Positions 56,481 to 64,000 of a DNA stretch of 64,000 nt are shown here, in pieces. The position numbers and the translations under genes are program-made. The stretch spans positions 5,332,001 through 5,396,000 of the forward strand of contig NZ_CP115483.1 of NCBI RefSeq assembly GCF_027627455.1, in the 5' to 3' direction. The stretch's first letter is position 1, and each line of letters begins with the position of its first letter. The notes under the pieces were generated by a model. That model was not told where the DNA came from and made no database searches. It saw only the letters and a program-made list of their open reading frames with translations. The DNA comes from Sphingobacterium sp. SYP-B4668 (GTDB taxonomy: Bacteria > Bacteroidota > Bacteroidia > Sphingobacteriales > Sphingobacteriaceae).

Positions 56481-56511
56481 CAAAAATAGAATTATAAGAT
56501 GAGAATACAAA
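56481..56511 (-). promoter_or_regulatory. gcvH promoter
   Basis: TTTG (56511-56508), 19-bp spacer and TATTTTTG (56488-56481) on the minus strand match the Bacteroidota consensus; the ATG is 17 bp beyond the -7 box, so the leader is about 10 bases. Confidence 0.75.
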
Positions 56512-56715
56512 ATAATAAGCCAACCCGTTATGAGGGCTAAACCTTCTTCCGCTATCCTTGTCCTACCGAATTTCGACAAGTCTCGACAGAGAACAACCCC
56601 ATGCTATACCTGTGATAATTCTTCGGTTTTCTGTCCGGCATTCGCAAATGCAAACCATTTTAATTATGTTTAGCCTAAGATATTTTCTTATAGTAGAAAC
56701 AGCAATTAAACACAG

Positions 56716-57912
56716 ATGAATACACAGGTTGAAAAGCTATACCGAATTGCTCAAAAGGAGGAAAGATATATTATTGGGTTAATGTCTGGCACTTCTTTAG
56801 ATGGTCTTGATGTTGCACTATGCAAACTTTCCGGGTCTGGAAAAGAAACGAAACTTGAACTAGTAGCCTTTGATACATTAGTCTATCAAGCAGCATTCCG
56901 AACCTATATACGGCTTGTATTCTCAAAACGAGATATAGACTTACAAATCCTGTGTGGGCTCAATGCCTATATAGGCCACGTCCATGGTCAACTCATCAAT
57001 GATGCGCTAGCCAAATGGGGTGTATCTGCAGATCATGTAGACCTTATTGCCAGCCATGGGCAAACCGTTTATCACGCCCCTCAAAGCTTAACTCACGACC
57101 ACGAACTTCCCAATAGTACACTCCAAATTGGCGATGGAGATCACATTGCTCATCATACAGGACTTATCACCATTTCTGATTTTAGACAAAAGCACATCGC
57201 TGCGGGTGGAGAAGGAGCTCCGTTAGCAGCATATGGTGATTATTTACTTTTTTCCGACCAACTCGAAAATCGGATTCTGCTCAACATCGGAGGAATATCC
57301 AATTTCACCTTTCTTCCCAATGGAAGCAGTGCCCTACAAGCTTATGCCACCGACTTAGGTCCAGGCAATACGATGATGAATCAATATATGAAGCAACATT
57401 ATAATCAGGAGATGGATAGCGATGCCGCCATTGCACAGACAGGTAAGCCACATCCTCGACTATTAGCGGCTTTAGAAGAAAGCGAATTCCTCAATTTAGG
57501 GTTTCCAAAAACTACGGGACCAGAATTATTCAACTTAGCATACCTCACCCAAAAACAGCAACAATCCGGCACTGAAGATCTTTCCAAAGCAGATATAATG
57601 GCTACACTCTGTCATTTCTCAGCACAGACCATTGTCAAAGGTATACGCAGACAAACCCAAGGAATGGATAATGTTGCTGTATACATCAGCGGTGGAGGCT
57701 TACACAACCCTCTACTTATTAAGCTTATTAAGCAAGGGTTGCCTCATTATAAAATAACCTCTTTTGATGCCCTCGGGCTTAATCCCGATGCTAAAGAGGC
57801 TTGTCTTTTTGCCGTACTAGCCAATGAAACCTTGGTTGGACAACCAGACAATGTAAGTACAATCAAGAATTCTCCAGCAATCTGCATGGGAAAAATCAGC
57901 TTTCCCTACTAA
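56716..57912 (+). CDS. anmK: Anhydro-N-acetylmuramic acid kinase
   Basis: A 398-residue cytoplasmic kinase that cleaves the 1,6-anhydro ring and phosphorylates anhMurNAc from cell-wall recycling to MurNAc-6-P. The ATP/substrate motif MSGTSLDGLDVALCKLSGSG is near residue 23, the catalytic Asp is in the downstream DLGPGNTMMN region, and SHGQTVYHAP, GEGAPLAAYGD and GGISNFT are also present. Divergent from gcvH, convergent (4-bp overlap) with DUF2461. Confidence 0.95.
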   Translation: MNTQVEKLYRIAQKEERYIIGLMSGTSLDGLDVALCKLSGSGKETKLELVAFDTLVYQAAFRTYIRLVFSKRDIDLQILCGLNAYIGHVHGQLINDALAKWGVSADHVDLIASHGQTVYHAPQSLTHDHELPNSTLQIGDGDHIAHHTGLITISDFRQKHIAAGGEGAPLAAYGDYLLFSDQLENRILLNIGGISNFTFLPNGSSALQAYATDLGPGNTMMNQYMKQHYNQEMDSDAAIAQTGKPHPRLLAALEESEFLNLGFPKTTGPELFNLAYLTQKQQQSGTEDLSKADIMATLCHFSAQTIVKGIRRQTQGMDNVAVYISGGGLHNPLLIKLIKQGLPHYKITSFDALGLNPDAKEACLFAVLANETLVGQPDNVSTIKNSPAICMGKISFPY

Positions 57913-58577
57913 TCGTTATCAATCGCTTGATGTATAAAATTTTTAAAGGGAAGCATTGTTATCGCCGCAGCGATGACTTGTTCTAATGCATTTTTAGAAC
58001 ACATTTCAACATCTGTGAATTTCTTATATAGAATGAAGCTCTTTAGCTTCAATATTTCAATTTCCGAATGAGATGCATCGTATCCTGCAGGTGGACGCAT
58101 CAACTTATCCTCTGCCGATAAGTCTCCCGTCTCCCAGCCCGAACTTGCTAATGCCTTATGCAACCCTTCCGCGTTATAGTCTATCTCTTGTCTGATAGCA
58201 TCTAAATGCTCTTTATTGGGGCGCCAATATCCAACACCTAAGAAAGATTTGTCGTGCTCAATATGCAAATAGTATTCTGGGCCATCAAGTTTCCGACCAT
58301 CTACTGATATGCCTGCACTAAACCAGGTCTTATACGGAGTCTTATCTTTTGCAAACCGGGTGTCTCGATAAATTCTAAATAAACATTTATTCTCGGAGAT
58401 ATCGGTATGTATATGTGGATCTATCTTTGATAATTCATCTATCACCGCGCGGATAAAAGCGCGTACATCGGTCAGCGCTGCCTCGTACATGTCCCTATTC
58501 TCCTGAAACCATTCCCGATTATTGTGCTCACGCAATAATTCCAAAAAAGAAAAAGTACCCTTGTTTATCTTTGCCAT
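57909..58577 (-). CDS. DUF2461 domain-containing protein
   Basis: A 222-residue cytoplasmic protein of the DUF2461/TIGR02453 family, recognised by FLELLREHNNREWFQENRDMYE near the N-terminus, FRIYRDTRFAKDKTPYKTWF near 67-87 and the central PEYYLHIEHDKSFLGVGYW. Function unknown. It lies 10 bp after cdsA, at the end of the envelope operon. Confidence 0.9.
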   Translation of the reverse strand: MAKINKGTFSFLELLREHNNREWFQENRDMYEAALTDVRAFIRAVIDELSKIDPHIHTDISENKCLFRIYRDTRFAKDKTPYKTWFSAGISVDGRKLDGPEYYLHIEHDKSFLGVGYWRPNKEHLDAIRQEIDYNAEGLHKALASSGWETGDLSAEDKLMRPPAGYDASHSEIEILKLKSFILYKKFTDVEMCSKNALEQVIAAAITMLPFKNFIHQAIDND

Positions 58578-58587
58578 AATCGACTAT

Positions 58588-59388
58588 TTACAATACTAAC
58601 ATTAAAAATACATATACCAACGGCGCAGCAATAAGCACCCCATCGAATCGATCTAAAAACCCGCCATGTCCCGGAAGTATTTTGCCCGAGTCTTTCACAT
58701 CTAAGCTTCTCTTTAGCATCGATTCGACAAGGTCTCCTAACGTACCGAAAACGCCTATTGTCAACCCCATGACCACCCAATGCCATTTCTCTAAAGAACC
58801 AAAATAATAAGAAAGATTTAATGCCACGACCACAGCCAATAATACTCCTCCGATAAAGCCCTCCCATGTCTTATTTGGTGAAATCCGCTCAAACAACTTG
58901 CGCTTACCAAAACTACGTCCAGCAAGATATGCTCCCGTATCATTAGACCATTGTAAAATAAGGTACCCTAAGGGGATAAGATAGTTAAACGAACCCTGCA
59001 CAAAAGCTAGACCCACTAAAGCCAAAAAAGGAAATACGGTATAGACCAACCCCAGAAGAGTAAATCCAATCCCTTGAAAAGGGAGCTTCTCCTCCTGATA
59101 GAGGGCTGCAATATATACCCATAAAACAAAAGGAACGGCTAACAACATCATTTTAAAACCCCAGTAATCTAAATAGGCACCACCTGCGCCAATCATCAAC
59201 GCGACCCCAGCAAGTATCCCCAATGGCATATTCGGTTTACTCTCTTCCGACCCGATCAACTTATAAAACTCCGCAAGACTAGCCAACCCGAGTAAAGAGA
59301 AAAAGGCAACAAAGACCTCCCTTCCGAGTAAGTGTGCTCCTACTAAAATGATTATAAAAAATACGCCTGTAATTGCTCTGGTCTTCAT
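58588..59388 (-). CDS. cdsA: Phosphatidate cytidylyltransferase
   Basis: A 266-residue inner-membrane enzyme that makes CDP-diacylglycerol for phospholipid synthesis. The family signature is complete near the C-terminus: SMLKRSLDVKDSGKILPGHG, GFLDRFDG. ISPNKTWEGFIGG is near 170 and about eight membrane helices are visible. Its start overlaps the stop of the preceding gene by one base. A shorter relative is at 36949-37659; this one is the canonical copy. Confidence 0.95.
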   Translation of the reverse strand: MKTRAITGVFFIIILVGAHLLGREVFVAFFSLLGLASLAEFYKLIGSEESKPNMPLGILAGVALMIGAGGAYLDYWGFKMMLLAVPFVLWVYIAALYQEEKLPFQGIGFTLLGLVYTVFPFLALVGLAFVQGSFNYLIPLGYLILQWSNDTGAYLAGRSFGKRKLFERISPNKTWEGFIGGVLLAVVVALNLSYYFGSLEKWHWVVMGLTIGVFGTLGDLVESMLKRSLDVKDSGKILPGHGGFLDRFDGVLIAAPLVYVFLMLVL

Positions 59389-59603
59389 TAATTTCCTTCT
59401 TCTGGATTAAATTCTATTATCAATTCATTGGCCCGAGGTTCATCTCCTTTAACAACATACAATTCCAACTTACCAAAAAGGTAAGACGAATCTTGCTTGT
59501 TTAAAATCACGGCATTAATTGCGTGCTCCGCTAACATTTGTTTGACGATCTCGGCCTGTATTGCATTCATAAACGTTTTAATCTTCACCCAATCTTTTTC
59601 CAT
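59388..59603 (-). CDS. DUF2007 domain-containing protein
   Basis: A 71-residue cytoplasmic protein. IQAEIVKQMLAEHAINAVIL and LELYVVKGDEPRANELI are typical of DUF2007 (putative signal-transducing protein). It overlaps the CPBP gene (by 26 bp) and the cdsA start (by 1 bp) in one operon. Function unknown; the fold is a small beta-alpha-beta domain. Confidence 0.88.
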   Translation of the reverse strand: MEKDWVKIKTFMNAIQAEIVKQMLAEHAINAVILNKQDSSYLFGKLELYVVKGDEPRANELIIEFNPEEGN

Positions 59604-60498
59604 TCGTAATTTTTTTTGAATAATTATAAAATATAAATATAAGTGTCGCAGTAATTATCAAACTGCCAACATAAACAATTGCTGGATAACTTTCAAATGT
59701 ATGAAAATCTTCATATGACTTCCCGTGACGGGCATAATAAAATGCCACAAGCGTAGCCGTAGCGTTGTTGACAAAATGTGCAAAGATAGGCACCCAAATA
59801 TTTTGACTCCACAACAATGCATAACCAAAAAGCACGCCCAATATCATTCTTGGAAAAAAACCATAGAACTGCACATGGATGGCGCTGAATACTATTGCCG
59901 TCAACCATATCGCTAAATGAGGGTTGCCAAATTGTTCCTCCAAATTCTTCTGTATTCCCCCTCTAAAAAACAACTCTTCACAAATACCGGGCAAAACCGC
60001 TAAAATCAGTAAATTCAAACACAATCCACCCCAACTAGTTTCCATCACGATATTGGATATCATATCACCTTTACTATTTTCGCTTTCACGCATCCACCGT
60101 TCGATGCTGCTTAAGGATTCAGGTAATGTCAATTTTGCATTCCAATCACCGATTAGATTCATCATTGGCATGAAAGCAAATAAAACTGCAAACATTACAA
60201 CAAAATAAAATATGCGAAAGGGCTTCTTCTGAGGAAAATATGCGACACTTTTCTTTTCAATATGATAGAGTAAATAAGCTGGCAAGCCAAACGTCGCAAC
60301 ACTACTCACCCCCAACAAGAGCTTCCCGAAATAAGGGTCCGACATGATTGAATCCACAGCGGTTTCGGTATCCTTATTTATTAGCCCAAACCAAATCATT
60401 ACAATACCCTGCATCACTATGCTAATCCCCAAACCCAAGATAATGAGCAATATAATCGACATCATCGGTTTGTGCGGTCGTTGTGGTATAAATTCCAT
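59578..60498 (-). CDS. CPBP-family intramembrane glutamic protease
   Basis: A 306-residue polytopic membrane protein. The CPBP (CAAX-prenyl-protease-like, Abi) motifs are EELFFRGGIQKNLEE near 180-195, then FSAIHVQFYGFFPRM near 215 and HFVNNATATL near 255, holding the catalytic Glu and two His residues. The start at 60498 (MEFIPQRPHKPMMS) follows the usual length. First gene of the operon with DUF2007, cdsA and DUF2461; the substrate is unknown. Confidence 0.9.
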   Translation of the reverse strand: MEFIPQRPHKPMMSIILLIILGLGISIVMQGIVMIWFGLINKDTETAVDSIMSDPYFGKLLLGVSSVATFGLPAYLLYHIEKKSVAYFPQKKPFRIFYFVVMFAVLFAFMPMMNLIGDWNAKLTLPESLSSIERWMRESENSKGDMISNIVMETSWGGLCLNLLILAVLPGICEELFFRGGIQKNLEEQFGNPHLAIWLTAIVFSAIHVQFYGFFPRMILGVLFGYALLWSQNIWVPIFAHFVNNATATLVAFYYARHGKSYEDFHTFESYPAIVYVGSLIITATLIFIFYNYSKKITNGKRLGED

Positions 60499-60549
60499 TT
60501 TCCGTAATGTAAAAATAATAGCGATGTAACAGAAGCTATCGTCCAAAAA

Positions 60550-60580
60550 TTTGTTAAATATAGGCAATATCCGTAGTTTG
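60550..60580 (+). promoter_or_regulatory. Possible phospholipase C promoter
   Basis: TTTG (60550-60553), 20-bp spacer and TAGTTTG (60574-60580), one base short of the TAnnTTTG consensus. It lies 48 bp upstream of the phospholipase start. Confidence 0.4.
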
Positions 60581-60627
60581 CCTTCTCAAATTTTCAAATA
60601 CCGTATTATTTCAAATACCTAAATACA

Positions 60628-63132
60628 ATGGAAAATCGAAGAGATTTTATAAAAAAGGCTGCGCTATTGACTGGTTCCTTTGGTCTATTTAGCGCCCTTC
60701 CTGATTCTATTGCCGCAGCCTTAGCCATAGAACCTGCCCCAGGTTCGACATTTTATGATGCCGAACATATCGTCCTTTTGATGCAGGAAAACAGGTCCTT
60801 TGACCATAGCTTCGGTACGCTAAAAGGAGTTAGAGGATTTAATGATCCTAGAGCTATCCGTTTGCCCAATAATAACCTGGTTTGGTTGCAACGCAACAAA
60901 GAGGGACAAACCTATGCCCCGTTCCGTCTAGACATTGACAATTCCAATGCTGCATGGACCAGAGATCTTCCACACTCGTGGGAAAATCAAACTAGTGCCA
61001 GAAATGGCGGAAAGCATGACAACTGGCTGAACGCTAAACGTTCTGGAGTCAAGGGTCAACAAGATATTCCATTGACCTTGGGCTATTATACCCGCACTGA
61101 CATTCCTTTCTATTATGCCCTAGCCGACGCTTTCACGATTTGCGATCAACACTTCTGCTCTTCCATAACGGGCACTACCACCAATAGACATTTCTTTTGG
61201 ACAGGTAAATGCGTGCCTGCAAAAGGAGAAAAACCCCTCGTCCGCAATTCAGATGTATACTTCAACAAATATGCTTCTTGGAAAACATTTCCCGAACGTC
61301 TAGAAGACAACAACATTTCTTGGAAAGTCTATCAAAATGAGGTTAGCATACAAAATGAGCTTGGAGGTGATCGGGAGCCTTGGTTGGGTAATTTCACCGA
61401 CAATAATTTGGAATGGTTTGATCAATATCAGATACGCTACAAGACCAGCCATATCAATTTCTTAAACCAAAGAATTGCAGAACTACCCCAAGAAATCAAA
61501 TCCTTAGAAACCGAAATCAGTAAATCGAAAGCCGCAGAAGTACAAAAACTACAGAACACCCTCGCTAACAAACGGCAGCAGTTAGATAGCTACCGCAATG
61601 AGGTGCAAAAGTATAGTACAGAAAAGTTCAATACCCTCCCTCAAAATCAACAATCCTTACATCTTCGCGCATTCCAAACCAATGAAAAAGATCCTCATTA
61701 TCATCAAGTTGAAGAGGTCATAATGGAAGAAAATGGACAAAAATATCCCATTACAGTTCCAAAAGGAGATGTTCTTTTCCAATTTAGGGAGGATGTCAAA
61801 AATGGAAACCTTCCTACCGTATCTTGGCTTGTCGCCCCGCAAAACTTCTCAGACCATCCCAGCGCTCCAATGTACGGTGCATGGTATGCATCCGAAATAC
61901 TCAACATCCTTACCCAATCACCAGAAGTATGGAAAAAAACAATCTTCATTCTCAATTATGACGAGAATGACGGATATTTTGATCATATTCCTCCTTTTGT
62001 TGCCCCCAATCCCAATGACCCCTCCTCAGGCAAGACATCAGCCGACCTAGACTATAGGGATGAATATGTAAGCAAGCAACAAGAGATCGCATCTGGTGTA
62101 TCCGAACAAAACGCAACAGAAGGACCGGTAGGGCTTGGCTACCGAGTTCCACTCATTGTAGCATCCCCGTGGTCAAAAGGAGGGTGGGTCAACTCCGAAA
62201 TATGTGATATTACCTCTACTATCCAATTTCTGGAAGTATTCCTCAGTAAAAAATTCAACCGTTCAATTACCGAGGACAACATTAGTACATGGCGAAGGGC
62301 AATCACAGGTGATCTCACCTCGGTATTTAGAAAAGCATCTTCTGATACGCTTTCCAATCCATCATTTTTGGATCGCAATGATCAAGTGTTCAAGATTAAT
62401 AAAACCAAACAATTACAATCACCCAACAATTATCATCTATTCACAAATTCGGAAATTGAAAGCGCCAATCAACAACCTAGAAAAAGCACTTTCCTTCCAC
62501 AGCAAGAATCTGGAATAAAAAATTCCAACGCTCTTACGTACGAACTTTACATAGATGGTCAAGTCACATCAGATACTTTCAGACTGGATTTTAAAGCCGC
62601 CAACAATCTCTTTGGTGTCAAAGCCTTAGGAGCACCTTTCAATGTATATGCAGGTTCTGATTACAGAGATGGGGTAGCCTTTTGGCCGTTTGCAACCTCT
62701 GCTGGAAATTCTGTAGATTTCGCTTGGAAACTCGCTGATTTCAAAAATGGTCAATACGATCTCAAAGCTTACGGCCCGAATGGGTTTCTAAGATCATTCC
62801 GAGGAAGCGCTGTTGATCCTGCGATAACAGCATCGTGTATATATGAGCTAGACAAGACTGGCAGACCATCGGGCAATATCGTCATCAAAATATCAAATAC
62901 AGACAGGAAACAAGCGTACAACATCCGTATCAATAGCGATGTATACGATAAAATAGATATCCGGGTGTCGCTCAAACCGGGGCAAGAAAGACAAGTCACA
63001 ATAGATAACAAAAAACACCATAATTGGTACGAATTCAGGCTTACTATTGATCGCTTCCCTCATTTCTTACGCGAATATGCTGGTCGTGTAGAGACCGACT
63101 CGCCTGCTATGACAGACCCTCAAATGGGTTAA
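60628..63132 (+). CDS. Phosphocholine-specific phospholipase C, Tat-exported
   Basis: An 834-residue exported lipase that hydrolyses phosphatidylcholine and related lipids to diacylglycerol. The Tat motif NRRDFIKKAALLTG is at residues 3-16, followed by a hydrophobic stretch. The alkaline-phosphatase-fold catalytic domain starts IVLLMQENRSFDHSFGTLKG near 47, with QENRSFDH as the active-site/metal motif, and includes GYFDHIPPFVAP near 450 (metal ligands). The C-terminal third contains two repeated DUF756-type beta domains. A coiled-coil-like Gln/Lys/Glu-rich insert lies near 285-330. Confidence 0.92.
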   Translation: MENRRDFIKKAALLTGSFGLFSALPDSIAAALAIEPAPGSTFYDAEHIVLLMQENRSFDHSFGTLKGVRGFNDPRAIRLPNNNLVWLQRNKEGQTYAPFRLDIDNSNAAWTRDLPHSWENQTSARNGGKHDNWLNAKRSGVKGQQDIPLTLGYYTRTDIPFYYALADAFTICDQHFCSSITGTTTNRHFFWTGKCVPAKGEKPLVRNSDVYFNKYASWKTFPERLEDNNISWKVYQNEVSIQNELGGDREPWLGNFTDNNLEWFDQYQIRYKTSHINFLNQRIAELPQEIKSLETEISKSKAAEVQKLQNTLANKRQQLDSYRNEVQKYSTEKFNTLPQNQQSLHLRAFQTNEKDPHYHQVEEVIMEENGQKYPITVPKGDVLFQFREDVKNGNLPTVSWLVAPQNFSDHPSAPMYGAWYASEILNILTQSPEVWKKTIFILNYDENDGYFDHIPPFVAPNPNDPSSGKTSADLDYRDEYVSKQQEIASGVSEQNATEGPVGLGYRVPLIVASPWSKGGWVNSEICDITSTIQFLEVFLSKKFNRSITEDNISTWRRAITGDLTSVFRKASSDTLSNPSFLDRNDQVFKINKTKQLQSPNNYHLFTNSEIESANQQPRKSTFLPQQESGIKNSNALTYELYIDGQVTSDTFRLDFKAANNLFGVKALGAPFNVYAGSDYRDGVAFWPFATSAGNSVDFAWKLADFKNGQYDLKAYGPNGFLRSFRGSAVDPAITASCIYELDKTGRPSGNIVIKISNTDRKQAYNIRINSDVYDKIDIRVSLKPGQERQVTIDNKKHHNWYEFRLTIDRFPHFLREYAGRVETDSPAMTDPQMG

Positions 63133-63145
63133 AACAAATACCAGT

Positions 63146-63188
63146 AAAAAGAATGGTCCGAATAGAAAATATTCGGACCATTCTTTTT
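63146..63188. terminator. Bidirectional terminator
   Basis: AAAAAGAATGGTCCGAATA at 63146-63164 pairs perfectly with 63170-63188 around a five-base loop. It serves the phospholipase gene and the convergent S41 peptidase gene. Confidence 0.92.
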
Positions 63189-63194
63189 CTCTTA

Positions 63195-64000
63195 CTAATT
63201 GACCCTTACTGGGTCGGCTGGCTTTTTCAACTCTTTGTATGGATATGTTTTCATCTCCTCCATTAAGATTTGTATGGTCTTTTCCAACTGCGGATCCCGC
63301 CCCTCTAACAAATCCTTGGGTGTCTGTTCTACAAAAACATCTGGAGCGACGCCTTCGTTTTCGATAATATATTGTCCATTCAAATCGAAGACACCAAAGT
63401 TGGGCGCAGTTATTCGACCTCCATCCAACAAAGGAGGATAACCACTTATTCCCACCAAGATTCCCATCGTCGTACGCCCTACTAATTTGCCGAGCCCCTT
63501 ATGTCTAAACATATAAGGCATCATATCTCCACCAGACCCTGCATTTTCGTTTATAATCATCGCCTTTGGTCCATAAATACCATTTCCTGGTGTCGTAAAA
63601 CTCCTGCCATCACGAATAGCCCAACCCGCGATTAAATCTCTCGACAACAGATCAATAACATAGTCCGCGACCGATCCTCCACCATTGTTACGTTCATCCA
63701 ACAGCAATGCCTTTTTATCCATTTGCGAAAAGTAATAACGATTGAAGGATGTATACCCTTCACTACCAGTATTGGGCATATATACGTACGCTATTTGTCC
63801 CTTACTCAACTCATCCGTACGCTTCCTGTTACGCTCTACCCATTCGGTTCTTCTCAAATTGATTTCATCACTAAATGCTATTGGCTTGACCACCACTTCT
63901 CGAGCGCCAACCATAGAAGGTTGACTATTGATAGTCAATACGACTTGTCGCCCGACTGTTTGTTCAAATAAACTGTAAATATTGCGATCGGCCGTTAACT
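63195..64000 (-). CDS. Tricorn-like S41 protease, C-terminal part (truncated by window end)
   Basis: The frame is open from its stop at 63195 to the window edge, giving about 268 residues of a longer protein. It matches the S41/tricorn C-terminal protease core: LLLDERNNGGGSVADYVIDL, NENAGSGGDMMPYMFRHKG with the nucleophile Ser, and GRTTMGILVGISGYP. The C-terminal DPQLEKTIQILMEEM tail mirrors that of the 1053-residue protease at 27049-30210, so the window contains two members. The propeller and PDZ parts lie beyond the window. Confidence 0.9.
   Translation of the reverse strand, partial: LTADRNIYSLFEQTVGRQVVLTINSQPSMVGAREVVVKPIAFSDEINLRRTEWVERNRKRTDELSKGQIAYVYMPNTGSEGYTSFNRYYFSQMDKKALLLDERNNGGGSVADYVIDLLSRDLIAGWAIRDGRSFTTPGNGIYGPKAMIINENAGSGGDMMPYMFRHKGLGKLVGRTTMGILVGISGYPPLLDGGRITAPNFGVFDLNGQYIIENEGVAPDVFVEQTPKDLLEGRDPQLEKTIQILMEEMKTYPYKELKKPADPVRVN

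Overview
The window is chromosomal DNA from a Bacteroidota bacterium, most likely of the family Sphingobacteriaceae (Sphingobacterium/Pedobacter-like). The evidence is the 16S/23S sequence, promoters of the Bacteroidota type (TTTG or TTG at -33 and TAnnTTTG at -7) in front of the rRNA operon, tRNA genes and several CDS, the near absence of Shine-Dalgarno sequences, and gene families typical of the phylum (DUF3078, DUF6263, DUF6952, CarboxypepD_reg-like proteins, ISAon1-type ISL3 element, futalosine pathway). The genus is an inference.

Layout. 1-1720: a short GC-rich stretch of unknown nature interrupted by an intact ISL3-family (ISAon1-type) insertion sequence with an 8-bp target duplication. 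1832-7307: a complete rRNA operon on the minus strand (16S, tRNA-Ile, tRNA-Ala, 23S, 5S) with two tandem promoters upstream of 16S, a 23S processing stem and a terminator. 7507-16606: a plus-strand block with an HD-PycTM membrane protein, a lipoprotein propeller, a giant three-part protein (metallophosphatase, kinase-like segment, Omp85-type barrel), a GAF protein and a TRIC-type channel. 16693-20378: peptide deformylase, an unrecognised cytoplasmic protein, a Gfo/Idh/MocA oxidoreductase and MiaA. 20375-25279 (minus): HU, a TPR protein, a 29-residue ribosome-type peptide and ribonuclease G in one apparent operon, a parS-like site, an AONS-type PLP enzyme and tRNA-Lys.

25372-36792: secreted proteins, a 1053-residue tricorn-like protease, and a tripartite RND efflux operon (adaptor, pump, outer-membrane channel). 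36949-39531 (minus): HMG-CoA reductase, a CDP-alcohol phosphatidyltransferase and a CdsA-like enzyme, a compact lipid/isoprenoid cluster. 39636-42334: an HTH-type protein, tRNA-Arg, peroxiredoxin, thioredoxin with a CGNC active site and DUF6952. 42753-47220: a PIG-L deacetylase, two small membrane proteins and a sodium:solute symporter, tightly coupled.

47217-53335 (minus): cell-wall amidase, DUF3078 and carboxypeptidase-regulatory proteins, two glucosaminidases, an O-methyltransferase, GTP cyclohydrolase I and a PTPS-type pterin enzyme. 53421-64000: futalosine hydrolase, PDH E1 beta, DUF6263 protein, GcvH, AnmK, a minus-strand envelope operon (CPBP protease, DUF2007, CdsA, DUF2461), a Tat-exported phospholipase C, and the 3' part of a second tricorn-type S41 protease running off the window end.

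Most of the window is ordinary core chromosome. The most unusual items are the metallophosphatase/kinase-like/Omp85 fusion (9932-13558), the orphan HD-PycTM protein (7507-8679) related to Pycsar effectors, the HMG-CoA reductase lipid cluster, three very short genes (20375-20542, 22359-22448, 45392-45511), and a parS-like palindrome at 23868-23883. No prophage, CRISPR array or integron was seen.
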